From Megasphaera vaginalis (ex Bordigoni et al. 2020) (lineage in GTDB: Bacteria > Bacillota > Negativicutes > Veillonellales > Megasphaeraceae), in contig NZ_OEQB01000009.1 in the NCBI RefSeq assembly GCF_900240295.1, forward strand, positions 1-52,555: a stretch of DNA of 52,555 bases, written 5' to 3'. Under the pieces are notes generated by a model, which was not told where the DNA came from, did no database searches, and saw only the letters and a list, made by a program, of their open reading frames with translations. Shown here piece after piece: positions 32,567 through 40,223 of this stretch; positions within the stretch are counted from its first letter, which is position 1; each line of letters begins with the position of its first letter. The position numbers were made by a program, and so were the translations under genes.

Positions 32567-33466
32567 CTATCCGGTGACACGCTTCTGTGCCATAACTAAA
32601 AACACAGTCAGTATAATACAGACAAACCCGATCAGTTCGGCAGGCTGAAAGACGGTCCCCAGAAAAATCGCCGAACAGAGGGCTGACGAAAGGGGTTCAA
32701 GTGTCCCCAAAAGCGTCGCCTTGATGGGACCGATATCACCGACGCCACGCAAAAAAAGAATATACGTCAGTACCGTGCCGATCAGGATGATAGCGGCAAA
32801 AAGCCCCCATGCCGCCCCGTCAAAAGACGGCAATGAGCGCCACGGCTGAATGACGGCGGCCAAGGCCAGACCGCCAATAAGCATTCCCAATGCGTTAACA
32901 ACGATGCTGCCCCAGCGCCTGACCAGGGAAATAGCCAGAAAAGAATAACAGACACAGCCGACAGCGGCCAGCAGTCCCCACGTCAGGGCCAACGGCGATA
33001 AGACGACTTGCCGCCAGTCCCCGTGTGTCGATATCAGAAAGACTCCGACGAGAGCTAACAGGATGGAAAGGGACTCTCTGCCGTAAGGACGGCGTCCGGC
33101 AGTAAAGCAAACGATGACGGCCATCATGACGACGCTTAACGTTTGCAGGATCGTTGCCGTGCCGGCATTGGAAAATTGGATGCACGAATAAAAAGCCAAC
33201 TGACTGAGCATTAACCCAAAAATTCCGTAGCCGATCAAATGCAACAGCAAGCGGTGTTCTTCAGTCACCGCACTTCGCAGCGACAGCAGCTGCCGGCCGG
33301 TCAGGGCCAGGAGCACAACACCGGCACCGGCCATGCGCACACTCGTGATCCAATATGCCGTAACATCGTAATGGACCAACAGATACTGTCCTACGACGCC
33401 GGAAAGGCCCCAAATGACGGCGCCGCCGCCGGCACACAAGTACCCGCGCAGATCATGATTTTTCAC
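32567..33466 (-). CDS. EamA/DMT-family transporter
   Basis: A 299-residue membrane protein with about ten hydrophobic segments in two repeated halves (AGGGAVIWGLSGVVG in the first, ALTWGLLAAVGCVCYSF in the second), as in EamA drug/metabolite exporters. AGGAGG lies 9 bases before the GTG at 33466. A longer in-frame ATG at 33541 would read through the inverted repeat upstream and is rejected. It shares an operon with the acetyltransferase. Substrate unknown. Confidence 0.88.
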   Translation of the reverse strand: MKNHDLRGYLCAGGGAVIWGLSGVVGQYLLVHYDVTAYWITSVRMAGAGVVLLALTGRQLLSLRSAVTEEHRLLLHLIGYGIFGLMLSQLAFYSCIQFSNAGTATILQTLSVVMMAVIVCFTAGRRPYGRESLSILLALVGVFLISTHGDWRQVVLSPLALTWGLLAAVGCVCYSFLAISLVRRWGSIVVNALGMLIGGLALAAVIQPWRSLPSFDGAAWGLFAAIILIGTVLTYILFLRGVGDIGPIKATLLGTLEPLSSALCSAIFLGTVFQPAELIGFVCIILTVFLVMAQKRVTG

Positions 33467-33506
33467 CAGCACACACCTCCTGACTTCCTTCCTATCATAA
33501 CATAAT

Positions 33507-33547
33507 AACGCGGTGATTTCCGCTTTTCCATCGAAAATCACCGCGTT
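33507..33547 (-). terminator. Hairpin after the pyrFE-linked membrane gene
   Basis: AACGCGGTGATTT pairs with AAATCACCGCGTT (33507-33519 with 33535-33547), 13 base pairs. The tail is TTATTATG, T-rich but not a clean run. Probable terminator of the pyrF-pyrE-membrane gene unit. Confidence 0.65.
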
Positions 33548-33565
33548 ATACCTTCTTGCTGTCCG

Positions 33566-34504
33566 CTACCAATCGAAAAAACGTTGCTCACTGTCAATCA
33601 GCGGCAGTTCCGGCAGTCCTGTCGGCGACGGCTGAATCAGCCAGAAAACCAGAACGGCCAATACGGTCAGGCCAATCGCCAAATACGAAAACGGACCTTT
33701 CGTCCCGTGCTCGTAAAGCCCGAAGAGGCGGATGCCGACGGCGGAACCGATCGTCGAAAAAAGCGCGCCCAGAGAAAAATAACCGTAAAGAAAATACGCG
33801 CCAACAAGGGCGACTATAACCGCCGTATTGATGACAATAGGATACACGTTGAAAAGCTCCGTCCGCCGCGATCGCTGAAGCGCTCCAAACCAGTCTGTGA
33901 GCTCGATGCCAACCAAACCGACAAGAAAGGCTCCGCCATAGAGAAGTCGGTCCCAAACCCGTTCCCACTTACGGCGATCGCCGCCCTGCCAGGCAAGCAC
34001 GGCCGTGCCTAAAATGACCAGCCCGACAAAAATATAATACCCATCTTCCGGCATGAAGCGAACGAGGGCGACGCCGCCAAGGGCCAAAACGGCAGCGATA
34101 CCGCACATCTTTGCCAATGAAGCGGTAGCCGGCTTATCCTTGACATCCATACTTTGATACATTTTGGCAAAGATTTCCGCCAAGAAAACGGCCACAAAGA
34201 AGACAATACCGAAAAAAGGGCTAAAAACGGCAGCAGCAATCGTAATCAAAACGGGAATCATAATTTTAAAACCGGGAAAAATAACGAAATCTTTAATTCC
34301 CATTACATGGCGCTGCGTATAAATCGTAAAATAGGTGAAGGCATTGAACATCAGCATTGCCGAAACCGCTTCAACAGGCTTTGCGCCCATGTACAACAGG
34401 ATCAACAACACTGCCGCGCTCATATTGACGCCTGTAAAACGGGCGAAAACGGCGCCGGCCAGACCGGCATTAAAAAAAGGCAATACTGCAAATAGACTCT
34501 CCAT
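33566..34504 (-). CDS. Multi-pass membrane protein, co-transcribed with pyrE (TauE/SafE-like at best)
   Basis: A 312-residue protein with eight or so hydrophobic stretches, e.g. AAVLLILLYMG, ILGTAVLAW, INTAVIVALVGAYFLYGY and LAIGLTVLAVLVFWL. An N-terminal pattern (FFNAGLAGAVFARFTGVN) and the doubled layout recall the sulfite-exporter TauE/SafE superfamily, but I cannot assign it firmly. It starts 18 bases after the pyrE stop with no terminator between, so it is the third gene of the pyrF operon. That makes export or import of a pyrimidine precursor a possibility, by context only. The ATG at 34504 follows GGAGATGC. Confidence 0.6.
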   Translation of the reverse strand: MESLFAVLPFFNAGLAGAVFARFTGVNMSAAVLLILLYMGAKPVEAVSAMLMFNAFTYFTIYTQRHVMGIKDFVIFPGFKIMIPVLITIAAAVFSPFFGIVFFVAVFLAEIFAKMYQSMDVKDKPATASLAKMCGIAAVLALGGVALVRFMPEDGYYIFVGLVILGTAVLAWQGGDRRKWERVWDRLLYGGAFLVGLVGIELTDWFGALQRSRRTELFNVYPIVINTAVIVALVGAYFLYGYFSLGALFSTIGSAVGIRLFGLYEHGTKGPFSYLAIGLTVLAVLVFWLIQPSPTGLPELPLIDSEQRFFDW

Positions 34505-34522
34505 GGATGCATCTCCTAAACG

Positions 34523-35110
34523 TTATTTAATGTGATGACTGCCCCGTTCCGTCATCGGAACACCTTCCTTGCAAAGAGGACAGGCAGAAGGCTCATACGT
34601 CGGTACGGTCAAATGAAGCAAGGCCTGTACATGTTCTTTCGGTACGCCGAATTCAGCCTTGCCGCCGCTGCGGTCAACGAGCAACCCGACACCGACAACA
34701 ATACCGCCGGCAGCCTTGACGACGTTGACTACTTCCTGAACGGATCCGCCCGTTGTCACAATATCTTCAACGACCAGTACCCGCTCGCCCGGCGCGATGC
34801 GAAAACCGCGGCGCAACGTCATGACGCCCTTTTCCCGTTCCGTAAAAATGGCCCTCGTCCCCAACGCTTTGCCCACTTCGTGAGCCAAAAGAATACCGCC
34901 GGTCATCGGCCCCATAACAGTCTGTACGTCTTGATCGCGAAATCGTTCCGCCAAGTCTCTGCAGAGTCGTTCCGTATATTCCGGGTGCTGCAAAACATTA
35001 AATTTTTCTACATAAAGCGGGCTGTGCAACCCCGAGGTCAAGAGAAAATGCCCTTCCAGGACCGCCTTCGTTTCCACCAATAATGCCTTGACTTCCGCTT
35101 CTGTCATCAT
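34523..35110 (-). CDS. pyrE: Orotate phosphoribosyltransferase
   Basis: Joins orotate to PRPP giving OMP, 195 residues. The PRPP loop is VLVVEDIVTTGGS; FLLTSGLHSPLYVEKF binds orotate. A C-terminal CPLCKEG is typical of the longer PyrE class found in many Firmicutes. It lies 3 bases after pyrF in the same operon. Confidence 0.97.
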   Translation of the reverse strand: MMTEAEVKALLVETKAVLEGHFLLTSGLHSPLYVEKFNVLQHPEYTERLCRDLAERFRDQDVQTVMGPMTGGILLAHEVGKALGTRAIFTEREKGVMTLRRGFRIAPGERVLVVEDIVTTGGSVQEVVNVVKAAGGIVVGVGLLVDRSGGKAEFGVPKEHVQALLHLTVPTYEPSACPLCKEGVPMTERGSHHIK

Positions 35111-35113
35111 CGT

Positions 35114-35830
35114 TTATGCCTCCTGAATTTCCGCTAAGATTTTTTCTGCCGCCGCCTTCGGATCGTCAGCCTGTGTGATCGGTCTGCCAATAACCAGATA
35201 GTCGGCGCCATCCCGCAAGGCCTGCTGTGGCGAAGCAATTCGCTTCTGATCATTGCTCTGCGCAAAAGCCGGCCTGATACCGGGTGTAACGATAAGAAAT
35301 CCGCCGCCCTCAGCCTGCCGTATAGCCGATGCTTCATGCGGTGAGGAAACGACACCGTCAATGCCGCACTCATGCGCTAACGCGGCCAACCGCTTTACGG
35401 AATCGGCAATTCCGTATTTCGCGCCCGTCTCCTGCCAGGACTTTTCATCGATGCTGGTCAGCACGGTCACAGCCAATAGCTTCGGCACGGCGCCGCCCCG
35501 GGCCGCCCCTTCCGACCGAACGGCTTCGGCGGCAGCCGCAAGCATGGCTCTGCCGCCGCCGGCATGAAGCGTCATCAAATCGGCACCGAGACGAGTCAAA
35601 GCCCGCACGCTCTGCCCAACCGTATTGGGAATGTCATGAAGTTTCAGATCGAGAAAGACGCGTTTGCCCTTTCCTTTCAAATAACGAATCGTTTCGGGGC
35701 CGGCACTGTAAAAAAGCTCCATGCCGACCTTATAAAAGGATATACTGTCGCCCAACCTGTCGACCAACCTTTGCATATCGTCGAGCGAGTGAACATCCAA
35801 CGCCGCAATTATCCTTTCATCTGCCACCAT
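35114..35830 (-). CDS. pyrF: Orotidine 5'-phosphate decarboxylase
   Basis: Decarboxylates OMP to UMP, 238 residues. The catalytic DxKxxD is FLDLKLHDIPNT, with IIAALDV at the start, TLHAGGG, VVSSPHEA and the phosphate loop VTPGIRP. An in-frame ATG 30 bases upstream (35860) lies before the ribosome site; AGGAGG then CGTT precedes the ATG at 35830. A GTG right after it is an alternative. First gene of pyrF-pyrE-membrane protein. Confidence 0.96.
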   Translation of the reverse strand: MVADERIIAALDVHSLDDMQRLVDRLGDSISFYKVGMELFYSAGPETIRYLKGKGKRVFLDLKLHDIPNTVGQSVRALTRLGADLMTLHAGGGRAMLAAAAEAVRSEGAARGGAVPKLLAVTVLTSIDEKSWQETGAKYGIADSVKRLAALAHECGIDGVVSSPHEASAIRQAEGGGFLIVTPGIRPAFAQSNDQKRIASPQQALRDGADYLVIGRPITQADDPKAAAEKILAEIQEA

Positions 35831-35869
35831 AACGCCTCCTGACGTCATTGAAAATTGCATATCTAAATA

Positions 35870-35898
35870 ATTATGTCATGTTTCAAAACGGGTGTCAA
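35870..35898 (-). promoter_or_regulatory. pyrF promoter
   Basis: Minus-strand TTGACA (35893-35898), 17-base spacer, CATAAT (35870-35875). The leader of about 33 bases is too short for a PyrR attenuator, so this operon is not controlled like pyrB. Confidence 0.82.
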
Positions 35899-35926
35899 AT
35901 ACGCCGTTCTTCCTCTCTACAGACTG

Positions 35927-35962
35927 ACAAAAAGAGAACCCTCCCTTTGAGACGGTTCTCCC
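35927..35962 (-). terminator. Terminator of secreted-protein gene 1
   Basis: GAGAACC pairs with GGTTCTC (35954-35960 with 35934-35940), followed by TTTTTG. It lies 12 bases after the stop of the gene at 35974. Confidence 0.8.
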
Positions 35963-35973
35963 TGCCTAATCAT

Positions 35974-36477
35974 TCAAATTCTTTGATAAAATGAATCTTG
36001 GTAAACTCGTTCGTTGCGCTGTAAGAAGGAATTATACCAGAGTTTGCCGCCATAGAAACGCCGTCCATAGGCCAGATAAAACGCCATTTCTCCTGCCGGC
36101 ATAGAAAACCCCGTTTCGGCCCAGCTTCCCATCGGCTTCAAGTAACGCCAATTGGAGGTACCGTCCCTGTCGACATACATCTGCCGCAAATCCCAGTTAT
36201 AGAAAAATCGCTTCGTCATTACTTTACTGATTGTCTTATTGCCCCTGTCTGCCGCCTGAACAGTACAGACATTAACGGCAATGATGTACTGCGGCGGCGC
36301 GTACTGTTCAACGATCAGCGAACTCTTATCCAAATACCAAGCCGTCCCCATGTGCCCATCGACGAAAACAAAATTATGATCTCCATTGAGATGGTAATCA
36401 TAGGCTGCCTGCAACGGCAGTACACTCCCTAAGACGAAAAATCCTATCAACAAAATGAAAGCCCGTAATTTTTTCAT
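35974..36477 (-). CDS. Secreted protein, paralogue 1 of an unrecognised family
   Basis: A 167-residue protein with an N-terminal signal peptide (KKLRAFILLIGFFVLG...LQAA). The mature part matches the neighbour at 36925 closely. Shared blocks are VDGHMGTAWYLDK, TKRFFYNW, MYVDRDG, and WRYL.P.GSWAETG..MPAGEMAFY. It is rich in Trp, Tyr and Phe, suggesting a compact beta fold outside the membrane. No cysteine pair or known motif is obvious. The ATG follows AAAAGGAGCCGACACG, and a weak promoter lies upstream. Function unknown. Confidence 0.85.
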   Translation of the reverse strand: MKKLRAFILLIGFFVLGSVLPLQAAYDYHLNGDHNFVFVDGHMGTAWYLDKSSLIVEQYAPPQYIIAVNVCTVQAADRGNKTISKVMTKRFFYNWDLRQMYVDRDGTSNWRYLKPMGSWAETGFSMPAGEMAFYLAYGRRFYGGKLWYNSFLQRNERVYQDSFYQRI

Positions 36478-36877
36478 CGTGTCGGCTCCTTTTACTTGTC
36501 TATACTCACGTTTATTTTTTCAGTGTATCATGTCCCGTAAATTTAGACAATATAGCAAAGGCGCATAACTTCCGGTGCAGGATTACAAGCCATATGTTAC
36601 GCCAGTAGTAGCACTTTCTTTGTACTGTGATTTACGTGCTCATCCCAAACCGTCTCCAAGGAGACTCTCCATAAACAGCTTAACACAAGCTATCCGTTTT
36701 CGCCTATGCACCGACGCCTGCGATGTAACCAAGGCTGCCCGTCAATATCTGACGAACTTACAAAGCAACGGCTATTTGCCGTACATGACCGTACAACAAA
36801 TCGGCAGACCGCCGGAGGCACTCGGTCGATAAACGACAGCAACTGCAAAAGGCCCGTCAAAACTCGCGTACGCCCGA
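36478..36877. other. 400-base spacer between the two secreted-protein genes
   Basis: Holds the promoter at 36522-36550 near one end and the terminator of the upstream gene at the other. An open stretch at 36575-36832 (+) has no ribosome site, no signal and no recognisable family, so I do not call it. No other feature seen. Confidence 0.6.
36522..36550 (-). promoter_or_regulatory. Possible promoter of secreted-protein gene 1
   Basis: Minus-strand TTGTCT (36545-36550), 17-base spacer, TACACT (36522-36527). Two or three bases off consensus in total; placed about 45 bases before the ATG. Confidence 0.5.
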
Positions 36878-36914
36878 TAAAAAAAGGGCAGCCATGACAG
36901 GCTGCCTTTTTTTT
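36878..36914 (-). terminator. Terminator of secreted-protein gene 2
   Basis: GGCAGCC and GGCTGCC (36887-36893 with 36900-36906) flanked by A- and T-runs of seven or more bases, so it can act in both directions. It starts 10 bases after the stop at 36925. Confidence 0.9.
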
Positions 36915-36924
36915 CTTATGCGCA

Positions 36925-37440
36925 TCAGTTGGCATTGGCATAAAAATCATCGGTAAACACGGAATAATACGAGTCCCCATAACTGTCGTATATTTTCTTG
37001 CTGCCGTAGAACCGCAGACCACAAACCGTATAGAAGGCCATTTCTCCCGCCGGCATAACGATGCCCGTCTCGGCCCACGACCCCTGCGGATCCAGATACC
37101 GCCAATCGGCATCGCCGTTTCTGTCGACATACATTTCCAATAACTCCCAGTTATAGAAGAACCGCTTCGTCTCTACCCTGCTGATAGCCGTATTCCCCCG
37201 ATCAGCTCTCTCCACGGTACAGATATCGGCAATAATGATACATTGCGGCGGCTCATAGCGTTCAACATACAGCGAATCCTTATCCAAATACCAGGCCGTC
37301 CCCATATGACCGTCAACAAGAATATACCGCTCATTACCGCCCAGATGGGCCCCGTAAGGATTCTCGTTGGCGAAGGCATTTCCGCCGGCAAGGAGTAAAC
37401 AGCATACGTATAACCAAGCGATGAGAAACAACTTTTTCAT
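36925..37440 (-). CDS. Secreted protein, paralogue 2 of the same family
   Basis: A 171-residue protein with a signal peptide (KKLFLIAWLYVCCLLLAGGNAFA) and the same mature blocks as the gene at 35974: VDGHMGTAWYLDKDSL, RADRGNTAIS, TKRFFYNWELLEMYVDR, WRYLDPQGSWAETG and PAGEMAFY. A block of six residues around VCTVE..DRGN varies more. The two are about half identical by eye. Each has its own ribosome site and terminator, so they look like a tandem duplication with separate control. ATG follows AAAGGAGAATTTTT. Confidence 0.85.
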   Translation of the reverse strand: MKKLFLIAWLYVCCLLLAGGNAFANENPYGAHLGGNERYILVDGHMGTAWYLDKDSLYVERYEPPQCIIIADICTVERADRGNTAISRVETKRFFYNWELLEMYVDRNGDADWRYLDPQGSWAETGIVMPAGEMAFYTVCGLRFYGSKKIYDSYGDSYYSVFTDDFYANAN

Positions 37441-37538
37441 AAAAATTCTCCTTTCATGACAATAGCCGTCCCGACCATATCAGTCGTAACCGATCACCTT
37501 ACCGCTAATATAAAAAAATATTGCGCAAACGGTTTCCT

Positions 37539-38132
37539 TTACTCATCATTTACCCTGACCGGTTTTCTGTTTTTCGTCAAAATGGCGCGGCGGAAGCATT
37601 CTTTGCTATGATCGTTAATAATACCGCAGGCCTGAAGATGCGAGTATATGGTCACCGGCCCTACATAAGTAAAGCCCCGCCTTTTGAGATCCTTGGCAAT
37701 TCGTTCGGAGAGCTTATTTTTAGGCGGGATCCTGCCTTCTTCATGTTCCTTGTAGGTTACGACATTTCCTTGCGTAAAATGCCAAAGGTACTCGCTGAAC
37801 GTGCCGAATGCTTGCTGCACTTGCCGTACTGCACCGGCATTGGCAATAACGGCCTTAATTTTCCGCGGCGAACGAATCATGCCATTGATCGCCAAGATGC
37901 GGTTTATGTCGCATTCATCGTAAGCAGCAATGGTGTCAATCGCGAAGTCCTCAAAAGCAGCCCGAATGATTTCTCTCTTTTGCAAAACCGTATTCCAACT
38001 CAAACCGCACTGCATGACTTCAAGCGTAAGAAACTCGAACTGCTTCGTATCGTCAAAAACGGGTACGCCCCATTCCTCATCATGATAGGTACGCATTTTT
38101 TCGTTTATTTCGCTCCACGAGCATCGTCTCAT
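37539..38132 (-). CDS. tag: DNA-3-methyladenine glycosylase I
   Basis: Excises 3-methyladenine from alkylated DNA, 197 residues. The zinc snap is intact: Cys4 and His17 in MRRCSW...YHDEEWG, and the late His and Cys in NDHSKEC. SWNTVLQKREIIRAAF carries the catalytic-region helix. A longer in-frame ATG at 38180 would add 16 unrelated residues; GAAGGAGGGATTGAT before ATG 38132 decides the start. It is divergent from the 22-residue-repeat gene. Confidence 0.95.
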   Translation of the reverse strand: MRRCSWSEINEKMRTYHDEEWGVPVFDDTKQFEFLTLEVMQCGLSWNTVLQKREIIRAAFEDFAIDTIAAYDECDINRILAINGMIRSPRKIKAVIANAGAVRQVQQAFGTFSEYLWHFTQGNVVTYKEHEEGRIPPKNKLSERIAKDLKRRGFTYVGPVTIYSHLQACGIINDHSKECFRRAILTKNRKPVRVNDE

Positions 38133-38151
38133 ATCAATCCCTCCTTCTACA

Positions 38152-38180
38152 AGTATGACGATGAGCGGCCGTTCCGTCAA
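38152..38180 (-). promoter_or_regulatory. tag promoter
   Basis: Minus-strand TTGACG (38175-38180), 17-base spacer, CATACT (38152-38157). It lies just 19 bases before the ATG, so the leader would be very short. Confidence 0.6.
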
Positions 38181-38226
38181 TATCGGATGAAATTGCCAAA
38201 AGGCTTTCTCTTTACGCCCTGATCTG

Positions 38227-38235
38227 TGATATAAT
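38227..38235 (+). promoter_or_regulatory. Extended -10 promoter of the repeat/MoxR/VWA operon
   Basis: TGATATAAT, a perfect TGn-TATAAT extended -10 element, with no clear -35 at the right spacing (TTTACG is at 38211, too close). Start point near 38242, about 43 bases before the ATG. Confidence 0.65.
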
Positions 38236-38284
38236 GATAACTAATAACAGTTCTCCATATACTATTACCGAAAAGGAACTCACT

Positions 38285-39094
38285 ATGGACAGCAAAAAAT
38301 ATGAAAAAATGATAGAAATCAATCCTTATGTAATCAAATCAATCGAAAACCCGACAGAGGAAATGAAACTCCTCGCCGTCAGCCGCAACGGTCTTGTCTT
38401 GCAATATATTGATGCCCCGTCGCGACAGATGCAGGAAATTGCCGTCGCCAACACGGCGCGGGCCATTCAATTCATTGCGGATCCTGCCGAGGAATTACTG
38501 GAAAAGGCCGTTTCCATGGGCTGGAACAACTTGGAATATATTAAAGACCCGTCAGATAAATTGATCCGGATGGCATTGACTCAATCTGGCTGGGCCATTA
38601 AATATGTTCCCGACCCGTCGGAAGAACTGCAACTGCTGGCCGTTTCCAAAAATTTTGACGCCATCAAATACATTGACAACCCGTCACAAAAAGTACAGGA
38701 TGCGGCCGCTCGACTGAACTATAGAGCATTGCAGTACATACAGTCGCCGACGTTGCAAACGAAATGCACAGCCGTAAAGACCAGTGAACAGGCGTTACAG
38801 TTGATGTCCAACGTGACGAAAGAGCAGTTTCTCACCTTCCTGGGCATCAACATTCTCGTCATCAAATATATTCCTCGCAATATCGCCATTACCACGGAAG
38901 AAATCAAAGAAGTCTTGCAACGCGTCCTTTCCCGCGAAGATGTCGATGAAGATTATGTCCGCAATTACGTCAATTCCGGAGCGATTGACACCTTTACAGG
39001 CATGATGCCGCTCGCCAAGCTCATGTTCATTTATGAGACGGGAAGCAAAAAAACAAAAAAAATAACAGTTGATGAAAGGTTAAAAACGAACTAG
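38285..39094 (+). CDS. Protein of seven 22-residue repeats, first gene of a MoxR/VWA operon
   Basis: A 269-residue soluble protein. Residues 23-176 are seven consecutive repeats of exactly 22 residues, consensus PSEELQxLAVxxNxxAIxYIxD. Each looks like two short helices meeting at a Pro. The C-terminal ~90 residues are not repeated, are acidic and then basic, and end KKTKKITVDERLKTN. Similar repeats occur in other uncharacterised bacterial proteins (from memory; not checked). An upstream in-frame ATG at 38234 overlaps the promoter; the ATG at 38285 follows AAAAGGAAC. The MoxR gene starts 8 bases later. A protein-binding adaptor role is an inference. Confidence 0.85.
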   Translation: MDSKKYEKMIEINPYVIKSIENPTEEMKLLAVSRNGLVLQYIDAPSRQMQEIAVANTARAIQFIADPAEELLEKAVSMGWNNLEYIKDPSDKLIRMALTQSGWAIKYVPDPSEELQLLAVSKNFDAIKYIDNPSQKVQDAAARLNYRALQYIQSPTLQTKCTAVKTSEQALQLMSNVTKEQFLTFLGINILVIKYIPRNIAITTEEIKEVLQRVLSREDVDEDYVRNYVNSGAIDTFTGMMPLAKLMFIYETGSKKTKKITVDERLKTN

Positions 39095-39102
39095 GTGATC
39101 TT

Positions 39103-40218
39103 ATGAATTTTTCAGATACGTTGCAAAGCATAGAACTGGTGCTAGCCGCCCGTGAAGTACCGCTCTTAGTCGGCGAAACCGGTATCGGCAAAACGACACT
39201 GGCACGGGAGTTGGCCCGGAAAAACGACTGGACGCTGGTCACGATCGACGGCAATCTTCTTAAAGAAGGAGAAATCGGCGGCTTGCCGACAGTGGAAACC
39301 TATAGGAAAAAAGGAGCGGACGGCACCGTATCGGCGGAAAAAGCGACGGTTTACGCCGTTCATCACACGTTGCGTCTAATCGACAAAGAACGGGAAGCCG
39401 GCAACACGGTACTCCTGTTCATTGACGAGATCAACCGCTGTGAGCATGCCGTACAGCAAGAACTGATGAATCTCATCTTAAATCGCGAAATCAACGGCTA
39501 TGTCCTTCATGATGATGTCAAAATCGTCGCCGCCATGAATCCTGCCCAAACGTACGATTACCAAACGGTGGAAATGGATGCGGCACAGGAAAACCGCTTT
39601 GTCTGGCTTTACATGGAACCCGATTATCTCCAATGGCTGAATTGGGCTTCGCAAGCCGGCATTGCCGATAAGGTCATGGAATTTATTTCCACCTATCCGG
39701 AATACCTGTGCCGCAAAAACGAAGATGACATTAACGCTACGCCGCGCAGCTATGAGCGGATTTCCGGCTTATACCGCCTCTATACGGAACATAGAGGCAC
39801 CATTTCCAAGGCCGTCTTTTATAACGTTATTCAGGGGAATGTCGGCAAGGTGATCGCTGAAGAATTCGTCCATTTTATCGAAAATGACAGCACGCCGCTG
39901 ATCTCATATGACGATGTCTTCACGCCGTCCTTATTCAGCCGGGAATTAGCCGAACGCATCGAAAAAGAAAGTCATACCCGCCTCTACTTGACGGCAAAAA
40001 ACATCTTGCGCCGCCTGGAAAACGTACTTGCCGTTCATCAGGAAGATCGTACTGAAAAGCTCGACCGACTTGTCGCTTTTCTGCAAGCCTATCCTGTCGA
40101 CCTGATGATCGGCGTCATGAAAGATATGCGCAGCAACGCGCCTGCCGTATATGCTGCCGCACTGGATCACGACGCCTTTATCAATGCCTATTTTGCGGCG
40201 TATAAAAAAATTCGGTAA
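39103..40218 (+). CDS. MoxR-type AAA+ ATPase
   Basis: A 371-residue ATPase of the MoxR/dynein-related group, which usually remodels or activates VWA-domain partners. Walker A GETGIGKTT (24-32), Walker B LLFIDEINR (104-112), sensor 1 AMNP with Asn146, and AQENRF (161-166) at the arginine-finger region are all present. The C-terminal ~150 residues are helical. The ATG follows TAGGTGATCTT. It lies 8 bases after the repeat gene and 5 bases before the VWA gene, so the stoichiometry is probably fixed by coupling. Confidence 0.93.
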   Translation: MNFSDTLQSIELVLAAREVPLLVGETGIGKTTLARELARKNDWTLVTIDGNLLKEGEIGGLPTVETYRKKGADGTVSAEKATVYAVHHTLRLIDKEREAGNTVLLFIDEINRCEHAVQQELMNLILNREINGYVLHDDVKIVAAMNPAQTYDYQTVEMDAAQENRFVWLYMEPDYLQWLNWASQAGIADKVMEFISTYPEYLCRKNEDDINATPRSYERISGLYRLYTEHRGTISKAVFYNVIQGNVGKVIAEEFVHFIENDSTPLISYDDVFTPSLFSRELAERIEKESHTRLYLTAKNILRRLENVLAVHQEDRTEKLDRLVAFLQAYPVDLMIGVMKDMRSNAPAVYAAALDHDAFINAYFAAYKKIR

Positions 40219-40223
40219 CGCCT

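Noticed and set aside
36575-36832. Short plus-strand open stretch between the two secreted-protein genes
   Set aside because: No ribosome site, promoter or similarity that I recognise.
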